The translations under genes were made by a program, and so were the position numbers. From Caulobacteraceae bacterium (GTDB lineage Bacteria; Pseudomonadota; Alphaproteobacteria; Caulobacterales; Caulobacteraceae), in assembly GCA_947475465.1 (NCBI GenBank), contig CANJLK010000001.1, forward strand, positions 62,001 through 126,000: a stretch of DNA of 64,000 nucleotides, read 5' to 3'. A model generated the notes under the pieces. That model ran no database searches and had not been told where the DNA came from. It saw only the letters and a program-made list of their open reading frames with translations. Position 1 is the stretch's first letter. Each line of letters starts with the position of its first letter. Below, one piece after another: positions 1 to 10,239 of this stretch.

Positions 1-1
1 C

Positions 2-958
2 ATCGCTGCAGCCATCGGGCCGACGGTGGCCGCCGCGATCCTGTCGCGGGCTTCATGGGAGTGGCTGTTCGCGATCAATGTGCCTCTGGGCTTGGTGGCG
101 GTGATCTTCGGTCTCTTCGCCCTGCCGCGAACCCTGGGTTCGGGGCGCCGGTTCGACTGGATCTCGGCGCTCCTTAACGCCCTCACCTTCGGCTTCCTGA
201 TCCTGGGCGCGGAGAGCATGGCGCGCGACGGGCTGGGCGTTGGCGGGTCCAAGCTGGCGGCGGGGCTGATCGCCGGCGCGTTCCTGATCCGCCGCGAGCT
301 GCGGCTGACCGCCCCCCTGGTGCCCTTCGACCTGTTGCGGATCCCGATATTCGGCCTGTCGATCGCTACCTCGATCGTGTCGTTCGCCGCCCAGATGCTC
401 GCTTACGTCGGCCTACCCTTCTATTTCCAGGGCGCGCTGGGCCGAACGGCGGTGGAGACCGGCCTGCTGATGACGCCCTGGCCGCTGGCGGTCGCCGTGG
501 GCGCGCCCCTGGGCGGACGGCTGGCCGACCGCTACCGCGTGGGCGCCCTGGGCGCGCTTGGCTTGGGGGTCTTCGCCACCGGCCTCACCTTGCTGGCCCT
601 GCTGCCGACCCATGCCTCCCGCCTCGACATCGCCTGGCGGATGGCGATGTGCGGCCTGGGCTTCGGATTCTTCCAGTCGCCCAACAACCGCGCGCTTGTC
701 ACCTCGGCCCCCCTGCATCGCAGCGGCGCGGCCGGCGGCATGCTGGCCACGGCCCGGCTGCTGGGCCAGACCACGGGGGCGGTGGCCATGGCCGTGTTCT
801 TTCGTCTGGCCGGGGCGCACGCCTCCCGAAGCGGTCTGTTCGCGGCGGCTGGTGTCGCGGCCTTCGCGGCCGTCGTCAGCCTGTCGCGGTTGACCCTGCC
901 CAGGCCGCGAGGACCTCATCTGCCCGACCGGATCGGGCGGACGCCGGCCGGGCCTTAG
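2..958 (+). CDS. MFS transporter, DHA2-like (5' end outside window)
   Basis: This is the C-terminal part of a 14-TM drug:proton antiporter-like MFS permease of the inner membrane. The reading frame is open from base 2, so the start lies upstream of the window. The visible 318 or so residues are strongly hydrophobic. They share long stretches with the exporter at 3525-4922, including RASWEWLFA, NVPLG, APLGGR, PNNR and HRSGAAGGM. The two genes are therefore close paralogs. The substrate cannot be told from sequence. The family normally exports hydrophobic or toxic compounds in exchange for protons. Confidence 0.9.
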   Translation: MAAAIGPTVAAAILSRASWEWLFAINVPLGLVAVIFGLFALPRTLGSGRRFDWISALLNALTFGFLILGAESMARDGLGVGGSKLAAGLIAGAFLIRRELRLTAPLVPFDLLRIPIFGLSIATSIVSFAAQMLAYVGLPFYFQGALGRTAVETGLLMTPWPLAVAVGAPLGGRLADRYRVGALGALGLGVFATGLTLLALLPTHASRLDIAWRMAMCGLGFGFFQSPNNRALVTSAPLHRSGAAGGMLATARLLGQTTGAVAMAVFFRLAGAHASRSGLFAAAGVAAFAAVVSLSRLTLPRPRGPHLPDRIGRTPAGP

Positions 959-1206
959 TCCGCCGGTTTGCCTAGTCTGAACCCGGGTCGGCGGCCAGGG
1001 CGGGATCGGCCACCAGGAGCGCGGAGGACACCATGCCGGCCAGGGATGCGGCGCGGATCGTGCGACCTTTATCGCGCCTGTCCCGCGCCGAATAAGGCGT
1101 CCTTGCCGCCATTTGATACGCCGATGTTACGCGCCCTGTTGCGCGCGCCGCCCGGCTGAGGTCATCTCCGGCTCAGGGCGCCCAGGCGGGCGAAGGGGGA
1201 TTTCCG

Positions 1207-2850
1207 ATGGTTCGGGCAATGCTGGCGGCCGTCATGTTGGCCGGATGTCTGGGCACCGGCGCGGCGCTGGCCCAGGACGCCGTGGCGCGCCCGTCCGCAG
1301 CCGCCACGGCCTCCAGGCGCGACACGCCAGACGAACCTGGCGCGCGCTCCGCCAGCGGACTTGAACGCCGATCCGACCGCGGCCAAGCGGCAGGCGAGCA
1401 CAAGATCTCCGACGCCGATATAGCCACAGCGCCCGTCGAAGAAGCTGCGAAGAGCTCCCGGCACACGGTGGCCGTCGGCGGCCGGACGATCCCCTATACG
1501 GCCACTGCCGGGACGCTGACCCTGCGCGACGACGACGGCAAGCCGATCGCCAGCATGTTCTACGTGGCCTACACAGCCGACCGCGCCAAGGGCGAGGCCG
1601 AGCGGCCAGTGACGTTCCTCTATAATGGGGGTCCGGGCTCGGCGAGCCTGTTCCTGCACATGGGGGCGCTGGGCCCGGTCCACGTGCTGACCCAGGCGCC
1701 GGCGTCGGTTCACAACGCCCCCTTCACGATCGCCGAAAACCCCGACACCGTTCTCGACAAGTCGGACCTGGTGTTCCTGGACGCCATCGGCGCCGGCTAT
1801 TCCCGGCCGCTGGGCGACACCAAGGGCGCGGCCTTCTGGGGTGTCGACCAGGACATCGACGCCTTCGCCCGCGGCGTGCAGCGCTACATCACCGTGGCCC
1901 ACCGCTGGAATTCACCCAAGTTCCTGTTCGGGGAAAGCTATGGGACCACCCGTTCGGCGGGCCTGGCCTATGTTCTGCAGGAACGCGGCATCCAGCTGAA
2001 CGGGGTGCTGATCCTGTCGTCGATCCTGAACTATGGGGTCCGCGACGCTGGCTTCGACCACATCTACCAGACCTATATGCCCAGCTATGCGGCCACGGCC
2101 GTCTATCACCACAAGGCGCCGACGCCGCCGGACCTGGCGGCCTATCTGCAGGAGGTTCGCGCCTGGACCGACGGTCCTTATGCCGCGGCGCTCGCCAAGG
2201 GGCACAATATCCCGGACGCCGACCTGGACACCGTCGCCAGGCAGATGAGCGCCTATACCGGCCTCTCCGTCGCCTTCCTGAAGGAGGCAAACCTGCGGGT
2301 CGATCTGGCCCGGTTCCGCAAGGAACTGCTGCGCGACCAGCGCCGCACCGTGGGCCGCTACGATTCCCGCTTCACCGGCATCGACGCCGACGCGGCCGGC
2401 GACAGCCCGGAGTACGACGCCGCCGACACCGGCATCCACGGCGCCTATGTGGCGGCGCTGCACGACTATCTGGAGCGTGACCTGGGCTATGTCACAGCCC
2501 TGAACTACTGGCCCTCGGGCCCCGGTATCAACCGGGCCTGGGACTGGAAGCACAAGCCGCCAGGCGCCAATTTCCCCTCGCAGGTGGCCGACACGGCCCA
2601 GGACCTGGGCCAGGCGATGCGGCAGAATCCGCACCTGATGCTCTATTCTCTGAACGGCCTCTACGACATGGCCACGCCGTTCTTCGGGACCGAGTACGAC
2701 ATCTCGCACATGTGGCTCGATCCAAGCCTGCGCGGGAACATCCGCTTCGCCTACTATCCGTCGGGACACATGGTCTATCTCAACCCCGACGCCCTGAAGG
2801 CCATGAAGGCGGACGTGGCGAAATTTTACGACGACGCCACCCGGCGCTGA
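1207..2850 (+). CDS. Secreted S10-family serine carboxypeptidase-like peptidase
   Basis: A 547-residue exported serine carboxypeptidase-like protein, expected in the periplasm. An N-terminal signal peptide ends near ALAQ. The S10 fold is marked by FLYNGGPGSAS (oxyanion region) and by the triad. The nucleophile is Ser244 in GESYG, the acid is Asp487 in GLYDMATPF and the base is His521 in SGHMVYL, all present and in the usual order. It would remove C-terminal residues from peptides. It stands alone between two paralogous MFS exporters and is followed by a small lipoprotein gene about 80 bases on. The ATG at 1207 lies a few bases after an AGGGGGA-like ribosome-binding sequence. Confidence 0.93.
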   Translation: MVRAMLAAVMLAGCLGTGAALAQDAVARPSAAATASRRDTPDEPGARSASGLERRSDRGQAAGEHKISDADIATAPVEEAAKSSRHTVAVGGRTIPYTATAGTLTLRDDDGKPIASMFYVAYTADRAKGEAERPVTFLYNGGPGSASLFLHMGALGPVHVLTQAPASVHNAPFTIAENPDTVLDKSDLVFLDAIGAGYSRPLGDTKGAAFWGVDQDIDAFARGVQRYITVAHRWNSPKFLFGESYGTTRSAGLAYVLQERGIQLNGVLILSSILNYGVRDAGFDHIYQTYMPSYAATAVYHHKAPTPPDLAAYLQEVRAWTDGPYAAALAKGHNIPDADLDTVARQMSAYTGLSVAFLKEANLRVDLARFRKELLRDQRRTVGRYDSRFTGIDADAAGDSPEYDAADTGIHGAYVAALHDYLERDLGYVTALNYWPSGPGINRAWDWKHKPPGANFPSQVADTAQDLGQAMRQNPHLMLYSLNGLYDMATPFFGTEYDISHMWLDPSLRGNIRFAYYPSGHMVYLNPDALKAMKADVAKFYDDATRR

Positions 2851-2929
2851 GCCGGCGCATCGGAGCTTGCGCTCAAGCTTGGCCATAGCGCACTCTCCTG
2901 CTCAAGAAACAAGCAGTGGGAGGATGCCT

Positions 2930-3376
2930 ATGAGTCGTGTTCTCGTCGCGTTGGGCCTTGGCGCGCTGTTGGGCCTGGCCGCCTGTGATTCCAAACCCGA
3001 AGCGCCCGCGGCTCCGCCAGCGCCGAAATCCATGGCCCGCAGCCAGCAATTCTATGCGGGGCAGGGGCTGATCGAGAAGGTCGACACGGCCTCGATCTCC
3101 ATCGCCTCGCCCGGCAACCTGGACATGCTGGCCGCCGGTCAGACAGCGGGCCCCGGCTACAAGAACGCGAGCTTCCTGCCGCGCATCAACGCCGCCCCGC
3201 CAGTGGATGGGGTCTATGAGGTCGATGTGGTGGCCGACAAGCCGGATGGCGCGGCCGCCGCCCCCACGCCCATCGAGGTGAAAGGGGTCTGGCCCTATCC
3301 GGTCGACCACCTGAAGGGCGTCAAGTTCATCGCCAAGTCCAATTCGGTCGTGGCCATGCTGCCCGCCAAGCCCTGA
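2930..3376 (+). CDS. Small lipoprotein of unknown function
   Basis: A 148-residue protein with a lipoprotein signal: a short basic start, a hydrophobic stretch and the lipobox LAAC. The mature protein should be acylated and held in the envelope. A Pro/Ala-rich linker follows the cysteine, then a compact domain with a GLIEKVD..SISI strand pattern loosely like small metal-binding (CusF-like) beta barrels. That likeness is too weak to name a function. The ATG at 2930 is preferred over upstream in-frame codons because GGGAGG sits six bases before it and the lipobox is then at the normal distance. It probably follows the S10 peptidase gene in one transcript. Confidence 0.75.
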   Translation: MSRVLVALGLGALLGLAACDSKPEAPAAPPAPKSMARSQQFYAGQGLIEKVDTASISIASPGNLDMLAAGQTAGPGYKNASFLPRINAAPPVDGVYEVDVVADKPDGAAAAPTPIEVKGVWPYPVDHLKGVKFIAKSNSVVAMLPAKP

Positions 3377-3384
3377 CCGGTCGC

Positions 3385-3411
3385 GGACCCGCCGGCGGGT
3401 CCGGCGATTTT
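3385..3411 (+). terminator. Rho-independent terminator candidate
   Basis: The perfect palindrome GGACCCGCCGGCGGGTCC at 3385-3402 can fold into a GC stem with a four-base loop. A short T run follows at 3408-3411. It lies nine bases after the stop codon of the lipoprotein gene and before the next exporter gene, as expected for a transcript end. Confidence 0.55.
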
Positions 3412-3524
3412 CGCTGCGCCGTGCGAGAAATTCTTACTGGCCGCGGCGCGGCCTGACCCCCTATCAGTGCCCACAGTCACGCTCCGAGGAACGCCTGGGG
3501 GTCGGGTGTTCCTGGGTCAGAGTC

Positions 3525-4922
3525 ATGCAAGAGCCAACCGCCGTCGCCGACGTCCCGCCTTCCGTGGATGCGCCCGACGGCTTGCCCATACCGCGCCGCT
3601 ACTGGTCGCTGGTGGCGATCCTGCTGGCCATGACCATGGCGGTGCTGGACGGCTCCATCGTCAATGTGGCCCTGCCCACAATGGCGCGCGACCTCCACAC
3701 CACCGCCGGCGCCTCGATCTGGATCATCAACGCCTATCAGCTCGCGGTGACCGTCACCTTGCTGCCCATCTCCACATTGGGCGACAAGCTGGGCTATCGC
3801 CGGGTCTACCTGGCCGGCCTGGTGGTGTTCACCCTTGGCTCGCTGGGCTGCGCACTCTCCCACACCCTGACCGAGCTCACCGCGGCGCGGGTGGTGCAGG
3901 GGGTGGGCGCGGGATCGATCCTCAGCATCACCACCGCGCTCGTCCGCTTCACCTATCCCCGGCGCCTGCTGGGATATGCCATCGGCCTGAACGCCATGGT
4001 GCTGTCGGTGGCCGCCGCGGCGGGACCGTCCGTCGCCGCGATCATCCTGGGTCGGGCCTCCTGGGAATGGCTGTTCGCAGTCAATGTCCCGCTGGGGGTG
4101 GTCACCGTGGCCTTCGGCGCCTGGGCGCTTCCCAGGACAATCGGCACGGGCCGCAAGTTTGACTGGCTCTCTGCGGCCTTGAACGCCCTGGCGCTGGGCT
4201 TCCTGGTCATCGGCGCCGAGGCCATGGCCCGGGTCGGCCTAGGGGCGGGCGCGCCGATGCTCGCCGTGGGCGTCGTCGCGGGCATTGTTCTGGTCTATCG
4301 CGAACTGCGGATCGCAGCGCCGCTGGTGCCGGTCGACCTCCTGCGGCTGCCGGTCTTCAGCCTGTCCATTGTCACCGCGATCATATCGTTCATCGCCCAG
4401 ATGCTCGTCCTGGTGGGCCTGCCCTTTTACCTGCAGGATGTATTGGGGCGCAGCGCCGTGGAGACAGGCTTCCTGATGACCCCGATGCCCCTGGCCTTGG
4501 CGGTGGGCGCGCCGCTGGGCGGCCGGTTCGCCGACCGCTATCCGGCGGGAATCCTGGGCGCCTGCGGGCTGGCCGTGTTCGCGGTGGGCGTCGGCGCACT
4601 GGCCCTGTTGCCCGCCTACCCCTCGGATTTCGCCATCGTCTGGCCGCTGGTGCTTTGCGGCCTGGGCTTCGGTTTCTTCCAGGCGCCCAACAACCGCGAG
4701 ATGATCTCGGCCGCGCCTATGCACCGCAGCGGGGCGGCGGGCGGCATGCTGGGGATCGCCCGCCTGCTGGGCCAGACGAGCGGCGCCATCGGCATGGTGC
4801 TGTTCTTCCGCCTGGCCGGCGTCCACGCCACCAAGGCCAGCCTCGTGACCGCGACGGGCCTGGCCCTGCTGTCCGGCGTGCTCAGTATCTCCCGGCTGGG
4901 GATCCCCCGCAGACCGGCTTAG
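3525..4922 (+). CDS. MFS transporter, DHA2/EmrB-QacA-like
   Basis: A 465-residue inner-membrane permease with repeated hydrophobic segments. Helix 1 carries the DHA2 signature LDGSIVNVALPTMARDL, and WIINAYQLAVT follows. The loop GDKLGYRR is the family's conserved 2-3 loop motif. It should export hydrophobic compounds against proton entry. It is a close paralog of the partial gene at the window start. The stop codon overlaps by four bases the stop of the cytochrome gene on the other strand, so the two genes converge. No adaptor (EmrA-like) gene lies next to it. Confidence 0.9.
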   Translation: MQEPTAVADVPPSVDAPDGLPIPRRYWSLVAILLAMTMAVLDGSIVNVALPTMARDLHTTAGASIWIINAYQLAVTVTLLPISTLGDKLGYRRVYLAGLVVFTLGSLGCALSHTLTELTAARVVQGVGAGSILSITTALVRFTYPRRLLGYAIGLNAMVLSVAAAAGPSVAAIILGRASWEWLFAVNVPLGVVTVAFGAWALPRTIGTGRKFDWLSAALNALALGFLVIGAEAMARVGLGAGAPMLAVGVVAGIVLVYRELRIAAPLVPVDLLRLPVFSLSIVTAIISFIAQMLVLVGLPFYLQDVLGRSAVETGFLMTPMPLALAVGAPLGGRFADRYPAGILGACGLAVFAVGVGALALLPAYPSDFAIVWPLVLCGLGFGFFQAPNNREMISAAPMHRSGAAGGMLGIARLLGQTSGAIGMVLFFRLAGVHATKASLVTATGLALLSGVLSISRLGIPRRPA

Positions 4923-5383
4923 GAGTCCTTCACGCGGAAGGGCTTGTGGCAGCCGCCGCAGGCCTCGCCGGTGGCCTTGGCCTGGGCCTTGATGGCGTCG
5001 ATGTCCTTGGTCCCCGCTACGGCGGAGAACTTGGCGGCCTCTACCTGCAGCCTCTTGGCGGCGGCGGCGAAGTCGGCGGACTGGGCCCAGATCTCGGGCT
5101 TGGCGGCGGTCTTGACGCCGGCTTCGGGGCCGCTCCCCTTCGGGAACCAGGTCGGCAGGGCGTCGGCGTATTTCTTGATCTTGGCGGCGTTGGGGCCGAT
5201 CAGGGCGAGGTCCGGCGCATCGGTCTTCAGCGTGTCGTTGATCGCCTTGAACGACTTGCCCATGTCCTTGAGGTTCGCCTGACGCGTGGTGATCACCTCG
5301 GTCACGGAGGTGGCGGCCAGGGCCGCGCCGGCCGCACCCAGCGACAGTGTCAGGGCCAGCAGCGCCCGCTTCATCGAACCCAT
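4919..5383 (-). CDS. c'-type (class II) cytochrome
   Basis: A 154-residue exported cytochrome of the cytochrome c'/c556 type. It has a signal peptide (KRALLALTLSL...ALA), a helical body, and one heme-binding CGGCH at residues 142-146, close to the C terminus as in class II cytochromes. The internal block WFPKGSGPEAGVKT..KPEIW is shared with the second cytochrome at 56748-57203. A periplasmic electron-transfer role is likely, partner unknown. It is divergent from rutA with about 185 bases between, which should hold both promoters. A second in-frame ATG at 5374 is an alternative start. Confidence 0.9.
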   Translation of the reverse strand: MGSMKRALLALTLSLGAAGAALAATSVTEVITTRQANLKDMGKSFKAINDTLKTDAPDLALIGPNAAKIKKYADALPTWFPKGSGPEAGVKTAAKPEIWAQSADFAAAAKRLQVEAAKFSAVAGTKDIDAIKAQAKATGEACGGCHKPFRVKDS

Positions 5384-5568
5384 GGTGTTTTCGTTCCTTC
5401 AATGCCTGCGCCTACCTGAGCAGAAGGCTGGCGTTCGTCAACGGGGCTGCGAAGCGAGGCCGGTGATCCGCCGGTGGGCGCCGGTTGCGCGGGCAGGTCG
5501 GCGGGGCGATTGCCGATTGCCAAGGCCGCGCGGCGAAGGCCAGATGACCTGCCCCAAGAGGAATTCCC

Positions 5569-6628
<1,060 letters not shown>

Positions 6629-6642
<14 letters not shown>

Positions 6643-7354
6643 GCGACCCACTGTTCCTCGCGCCGGCGCGGTGACCTTGCCGGCAAGGCCTGAGAACCTG
6701 CCGATCAATCCCACCGAGACGGCGCTGATCGTCGTGGACATGCAAAACGCCTACGCCTCGCCGGGCGGCTATCTGGACATCGCGGGCTTCGACATCGGCG
6801 GGGCCGCCGCGGTGATCGAGAAGATCGTGCTGCTGGTCGAGGCGGCCCGAAAGGCCGGGGTGGCGGTGGTCTTCTTCCAGAACGGCTGGGACGCGGCCTA
6901 TGTGGAGGCTGGCGGACCGGGCTCGCCCAACTGGTGGAAATCCAACGCGCTGAAGACCATGCGTGACAAGCCGGAACTGCAGGGCAAGCTCCTGGCCAAG
7001 GGGACGTGGGACTACCAGCTTGTCGATCGGCTGACACCGCAGCCCGGCGACATCGTCATCGAGAAGCCGCGCTACTCAGCCTTCTACAACACCCCGCTCG
7101 ATTCCATGCTGCGGGCCCGCGGTGTGAAGAACCTGGCTTTCTGTGGCATCGCCACCAACGTCTGCGTCGAGAGCACGCTTCGCGACGGCTTCTTCCTGGA
7201 ATATTTCGGCGTGCTCCTGGAGGACGCTACCCACCAGGCCGGGCCGGCCTATCTCCAGGAGGCCACGGTGTTCAACGTCGAGAAGTTCTTCGGCTGGGTG
7301 GCCTCGACCGCCGACTTCTGCGGGACCATCGGCCAGGCTCCGCCCGAACAATAG
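6629..7354 (+). CDS. rutB: Ureidoacrylate amidohydrolase RutB
   Basis: A 241-residue isochorismatase-like cysteine hydrolase. RutB hydrolyses ureidoacrylate to aminoacrylate and carbamate. The catalytic triad is visible as Asp37 (VVDMQNAY), Lys146 (IEKPRYSAF) and Cys179 (ATNVCVEST). The spacings of 109 and 33 residues equal those I recall for the E. coli enzyme (D24, K133, C166). The gene starts inside the end of rutA, suggesting translational coupling, and rutC follows nine bases after its stop. Confidence 0.95.
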
Positions 7355-7363
7355 GATCAGGAC

Positions 7364-7753
7364 ATGCCCAAGACCGTCATTCTGCCGCCGGGGACCCAGA
7401 CCCCGATCGCACCGTTCTCGCCGGGAACCCTCGCCGACGGGGTCGTCTATGTGTCGGGCACGCTCGCCTTCGACAAGGACAACAACGTGGCGCACGTGGG
7501 AGATGCGGAGGGCCAGACCCGGGCCGTGCTGGAGACCATCAAGTCGGTGATCGAGACCGCGGGCGGCGCCATGGACGACGTAACCATGAACCACATCTTC
7601 CTGAAGGACTGGGCCGACTATGCGGCCCTCAACAAGGTCTATGCGGAGTATTTCCCTGGCGATAAGCCGGCGCGGTTCTGCATCCAGTGCGGCTTGGTGC
7701 GGCCGGACTTCCTGGTGGAAATCGCCTCCATCGCCCACATCGGAAAGCGCTAG
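7364..7753 (+). CDS. rutC: 3-aminoacrylate deaminase RutC (RidA family)
   Basis: A 129-residue RidA/YjgF-fold protein that speeds hydrolysis of 3-aminoacrylate to malonic semialdehyde. Family features are [18 protein letters not shown], the [13 protein letters not shown] helix and [14 protein letters not shown] with the conserved substrate-binding arginine. An AGGA-type ribosome-binding site precedes the ATG. Its place directly after rutB supports the Rut assignment over a general RidA role. Confidence 0.93.
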   Translation: MPKTVILPPGTQTPIAPFSPGTLADGVVYVSGTLAFDKDNNVAHVGDAEGQTRAVLETIKSVIETAGGAMDDVTMNHIFLKDWADYAALNKVYAEYFPGDKPARFCIQCGLVRPDFLVEIASIAHIGKR

Positions 7754-7757
7754 GTTC

Positions 7758-8357
7758 TTGCCCCTGACCCTCAACGGCCGCACGGCCGAACATGACATCG
7801 ACCCGATCTTCCTGCATCGCTGGTCGCCCAGGGCCTTTAGCGCCGAGCCGATGCCGCAGGATGTGCTGCTGAGCCTGTTCGAAGCCGCGCGCTGGGCGCC
7901 GTCGGCCAGCAACACCCAGCCCTGGCGTTTCGTCTACGCCCACCGCGACACACCGCAGTGGGCGCCGATGCATGACGCGCTGATGGATATGAACCAGCCC
8001 TGGGTCACCAACGCCTCGGTGCTGATGTTCATCGTCTCCAAGAGGAACCGCGTCCGGGCGGATGGCGGGTCTGCGCCGAACCGCAGTCATAGCTTCGACG
8101 CGGGCGCGGCCTGGGCTTTTCTCTCGCTGCAGGCGGCCCACATGGGCTGGGCGGCGCACGCCATGGGCGGGTTCCATGTGGCCAAGGCGCACGCGGCGAT
8201 CGGCGCGGCCGAGGCCGACTATCAGATCGAGGCGGCGATCGCCGTGGGCCGCATCGCCGACAAGTCCATCCTGCCGGAAAGCTATCAGGCCCGCGAGGTC
8301 CCGAGCGGGCGTGAGCCCGTCTCGGGATTCGTGTTCGAGGGCCGGCTGTCGGTCTAG
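7758..8357 (+). CDS. Nitroreductase-family flavoprotein in the RutE position
   Basis: A 199-residue FMN-dependent nitroreductase-fold enzyme. The motif RWSPRAF near the start, EAARWAPSASNTQPWRF (FMN phosphate binding) and the helix AWAFLSLQAAHMGWAAHAMGG are typical of the fold. Its position after rutC suggests it reduces malonic semialdehyde, the job of RutE. However, the FMN-binding segment reads NTQPWRF and the overall sequence looks like a different nitroreductase branch, so this role is inferred from context. The start is taken as TTG at 7758, five bases after the rutC stop with GGAAAG upstream. The stop overlaps the convergent DUF1993 gene by four bases. Confidence 0.82.
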   Translation: MPLTLNGRTAEHDIDPIFLHRWSPRAFSAEPMPQDVLLSLFEAARWAPSASNTQPWRFVYAHRDTPQWAPMHDALMDMNQPWVTNASVLMFIVSKRNRVRADGGSAPNRSHSFDAGAAWAFLSLQAAHMGWAAHAMGGFHVAKAHAAIGAAEADYQIEAAIAVGRIADKSILPESYQAREVPSGREPVSGFVFEGRLSV

Positions 8358-8872
8358 GCCGGCCGCTGGCCGCCGGCCAGATAGTCCATCTTGGCCAGGG
8401 GGACACCCAGGCTGCGCAGGATGTCGTAGGCCGTGGTCGCGTGGAAATGGAAGTTGGGCAGAGAGAACGTCAGGAGGAAATCCTGCGCCGTGAAGGTCAT
8501 GGCGCCGTTGGGAAACTTCAGGACGATCTCGCGTTGGCTGTCGCCGTTCACCTGATCTGGCGTGATGCTCTCGACGAAGGCGACAGTCTTGGCGATCCGT
8601 TCCTTCAGCTCCGGGAAGGTGGTCTCGGTGTCCGGCATCGACGGGGGTTCGATGCCGGCCAGGCGGGCCGCGCCGCTCTTGGCCGCGTCGCTGGCGAACT
8701 GGATCTGGCGGGGCAGGGCCGCCATGCCATGGCCGAGGCTGCCTTCCAGAAATGTGGACAGGGGAATCTTCTGTTCCGCCGCATAGGCCTCGGCCTTGTC
8801 CAGCAGGTGCGCGAGGTTGCGCAGCATGCGCGCATAGCCGGGGATCGAGACGTCGTAGATGGACAGGGACAA
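8354..8872 (-). CDS. DUF1993 family protein
   Basis: A 172-residue soluble helical protein of the DUF1993 family, function not established. Characteristic parts are SLSIYDVSIPGYARMLRNL at the start and LPNFHFHATTAYDILRSLG near the end, with conserved histidines. This fits the four-helix DinB-like appearance of the family. The reading frame is open further upstream, but the family's usual N terminus begins exactly at a TTG codon at 8872. TTGGAG lies a short distance before it, so TTG is taken as the start. It converges on the nitroreductase gene. Confidence 0.83.
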   Translation of the reverse strand: MSLSIYDVSIPGYARMLRNLAHLLDKAEAYAAEQKIPLSTFLEGSLGHGMAALPRQIQFASDAAKSGAARLAGIEPPSMPDTETTFPELKERIAKTVAFVESITPDQVNGDSQREIVLKFPNGAMTFTAQDFLLTFSLPNFHFHATTAYDILRSLGVPLAKMDYLAGGQRPA

Positions 8873-8945
8873 GGCGCGGGCTCCAACAGCAAAGGCTGAG
8901 CGCGCAACATGGGCGCACCGGAAGGCGGACGCCAGGGGTGGCTGA

Positions 8946-9194
8946 CTAAGGCCTATCCGGCGTGATCTGGCGGGGCCGAACCTGTGGGCGATGGTCGGCG
9001 CTGGCGACCCGGCCGATGGCGGTGAGGATCTCCTCATAAGTCATGCCGCGGCGCATCAGGATGTCGATCGCCCGTTGCAGGAACTCAATGTCCGCGCGGG
9101 CCTCTTCGTCGACGTCGTCGCAGATCACCTGGGCGCCGTTGCGCGGCTGGCCGCCGGCGCGGGCGGTCACAGATGGGAAGGGATGGACCGACAA
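8946..9194 (-). CDS. Small hypothetical protein
   Basis: An 82-residue frame starting with TTG at 9194, with AAGAGG six bases upstream. The middle part (EEARADIEFLQRAIDILMRRGMTYEEIL) looks like two amphipathic helices of a plausible small soluble protein. The ends are low in complexity and rich in Arg and Pro. It lies between purU and the DUF1993 gene in the same direction. No family was recognised. It could be a chance frame in GC-rich DNA. Confidence 0.4.
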   Translation of the reverse strand: MSVHPFPSVTARAGGQPRNGAQVICDDVDEEARADIEFLQRAIDILMRRGMTYEEILTAIGRVASADHRPQVRPRQITPDRP

Positions 9195-9345
9195 ATCGGA
9201 ACCTCTTGGATGGTGGGCCGCGCGCGGAATGGCGTGGCGACTCCTCAGGTCACCAGTCTGGAGCCTTTCGTCGGGACGGGCAGTGGCTTCAGCGCTCAGC
9301 GCGATGCACGAAGTTGCACGCCAGGCTTGGCGCGGCGTGGCCTGT

Positions 9346-10188
9346 CTAGTCGGTGAAGACGACGGTCTTTCGGCCGTTCAGGAGGACCCGGTCCTCCAGC
9401 TGCCAGCGCACCGCGCGGGCCAGGACCCGACGCTCGATATCGCGGCCCTTGCGGATCAGGTCACGGGGGGTGTCGCGATGGCTGATGCGCTCCACGTCCT
9501 GCTCGATGATCGGACCCTCGTCGAGATCGCCAGTGACGAAGTGGGCGCTGGCGCCGATCACCTTCACGCCGCGGGCGTGAGCCTGGTGATAGGGCTTGGC
9601 CCCCTTGAAGCCCGGCAGGAACGAGTGGTGGATGTTGATGCAGCGGCCTTCGAGCTTGCGGGCCAGGTCGTCGCTCAGCACCTGCATGTAGCGGGCGAGA
9701 ACGACGAGGTCGGTGCGGGTCTCCTGGATCAGCGCCCAGAGCCGCGCTTCCTGCTCGGCCTTCTTGTCGGGCTCGACGGGCAGGTGGTGGAAGGAAATGC
9801 CCTTCAGATCCGTGTGCGGGAAGGTGGAGGCGGGGTGGTTGGAGACCACCGCGGAAACCTCCATCGGCAGTTCGCCCTGGCGCCAGCGCCAGATCAGGTC
9901 GGCCAGGCAATGGTCGGTCTGCGACGCCAGGATCATCACCCGCTTGCGCACCTTGGGGTCATGCAGGGTCCAGTCCATGTCGAAGCTGGCCGCCAGGGTT
10001 TCGAACTCGTGGCGCAGGGCGGCGATGTCGGCGTCGGCGGCGTGGAACTTCACGCGCATGAAGAACCGGCCCGTCTCGGCGTCGTCATACTGCTGGGCGT
10101 CGAGGATGTTGGCCCCGCGCTCGAACAGGAAGACGGAAACCCGCGCGACGATGCCGGTGCGGTCGGGACAGGAGAGAGTCAGGATCAT
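9346..10188 (-). CDS. purU: Formyltetrahydrofolate deformylase PurU
   Basis: A 280-residue cytosolic enzyme that hydrolyses 10-formyl-THF to formate and THF, balancing one-carbon pools. Residues 1-80 form an ACT-type domain ([14 protein letters not shown]). Residues 85-280 form a formyltransferase-fold domain with [20 protein letters not shown] and [12 protein letters not shown], containing the catalytic Asn, His and Asp of the family. The N terminus is slightly shorter than in many homologs. The ATG at 10188 has no clear Shine-Dalgarno site, so the exact start is uncertain. Confidence 0.93.
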   Translation of the reverse strand: MILTLSCPDRTGIVARVSVFLFERGANILDAQQYDDAETGRFFMRVKFHAADADIAALRHEFETLAASFDMDWTLHDPKVRKRVMILASQTDHCLADLIWRWRQGELPMEVSAVVSNHPASTFPHTDLKGISFHHLPVEPDKKAEQEARLWALIQETRTDLVVLARYMQVLSDDLARKLEGRCINIHHSFLPGFKGAKPYHQAHARGVKVIGASAHFVTGDLDEGPIIEQDVERISHRDTPRDLIRKGRDIERRVLARAVRWQLEDRVLLNGRKTVVFTD

Positions 10189-10239
10189 CGCGGCTGTCGA
10201 GACACCGGAACCGGCGCCGCGGTCAAGCTGAGATCGGCC

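Noticed and set aside
5384..5568. A RutR-type operator (TTGACC/GGTCAA) before rutA.
   Set aside because: I searched the gap by eye and found no convincing inverted TTGACC arms, only isolated TGACC.
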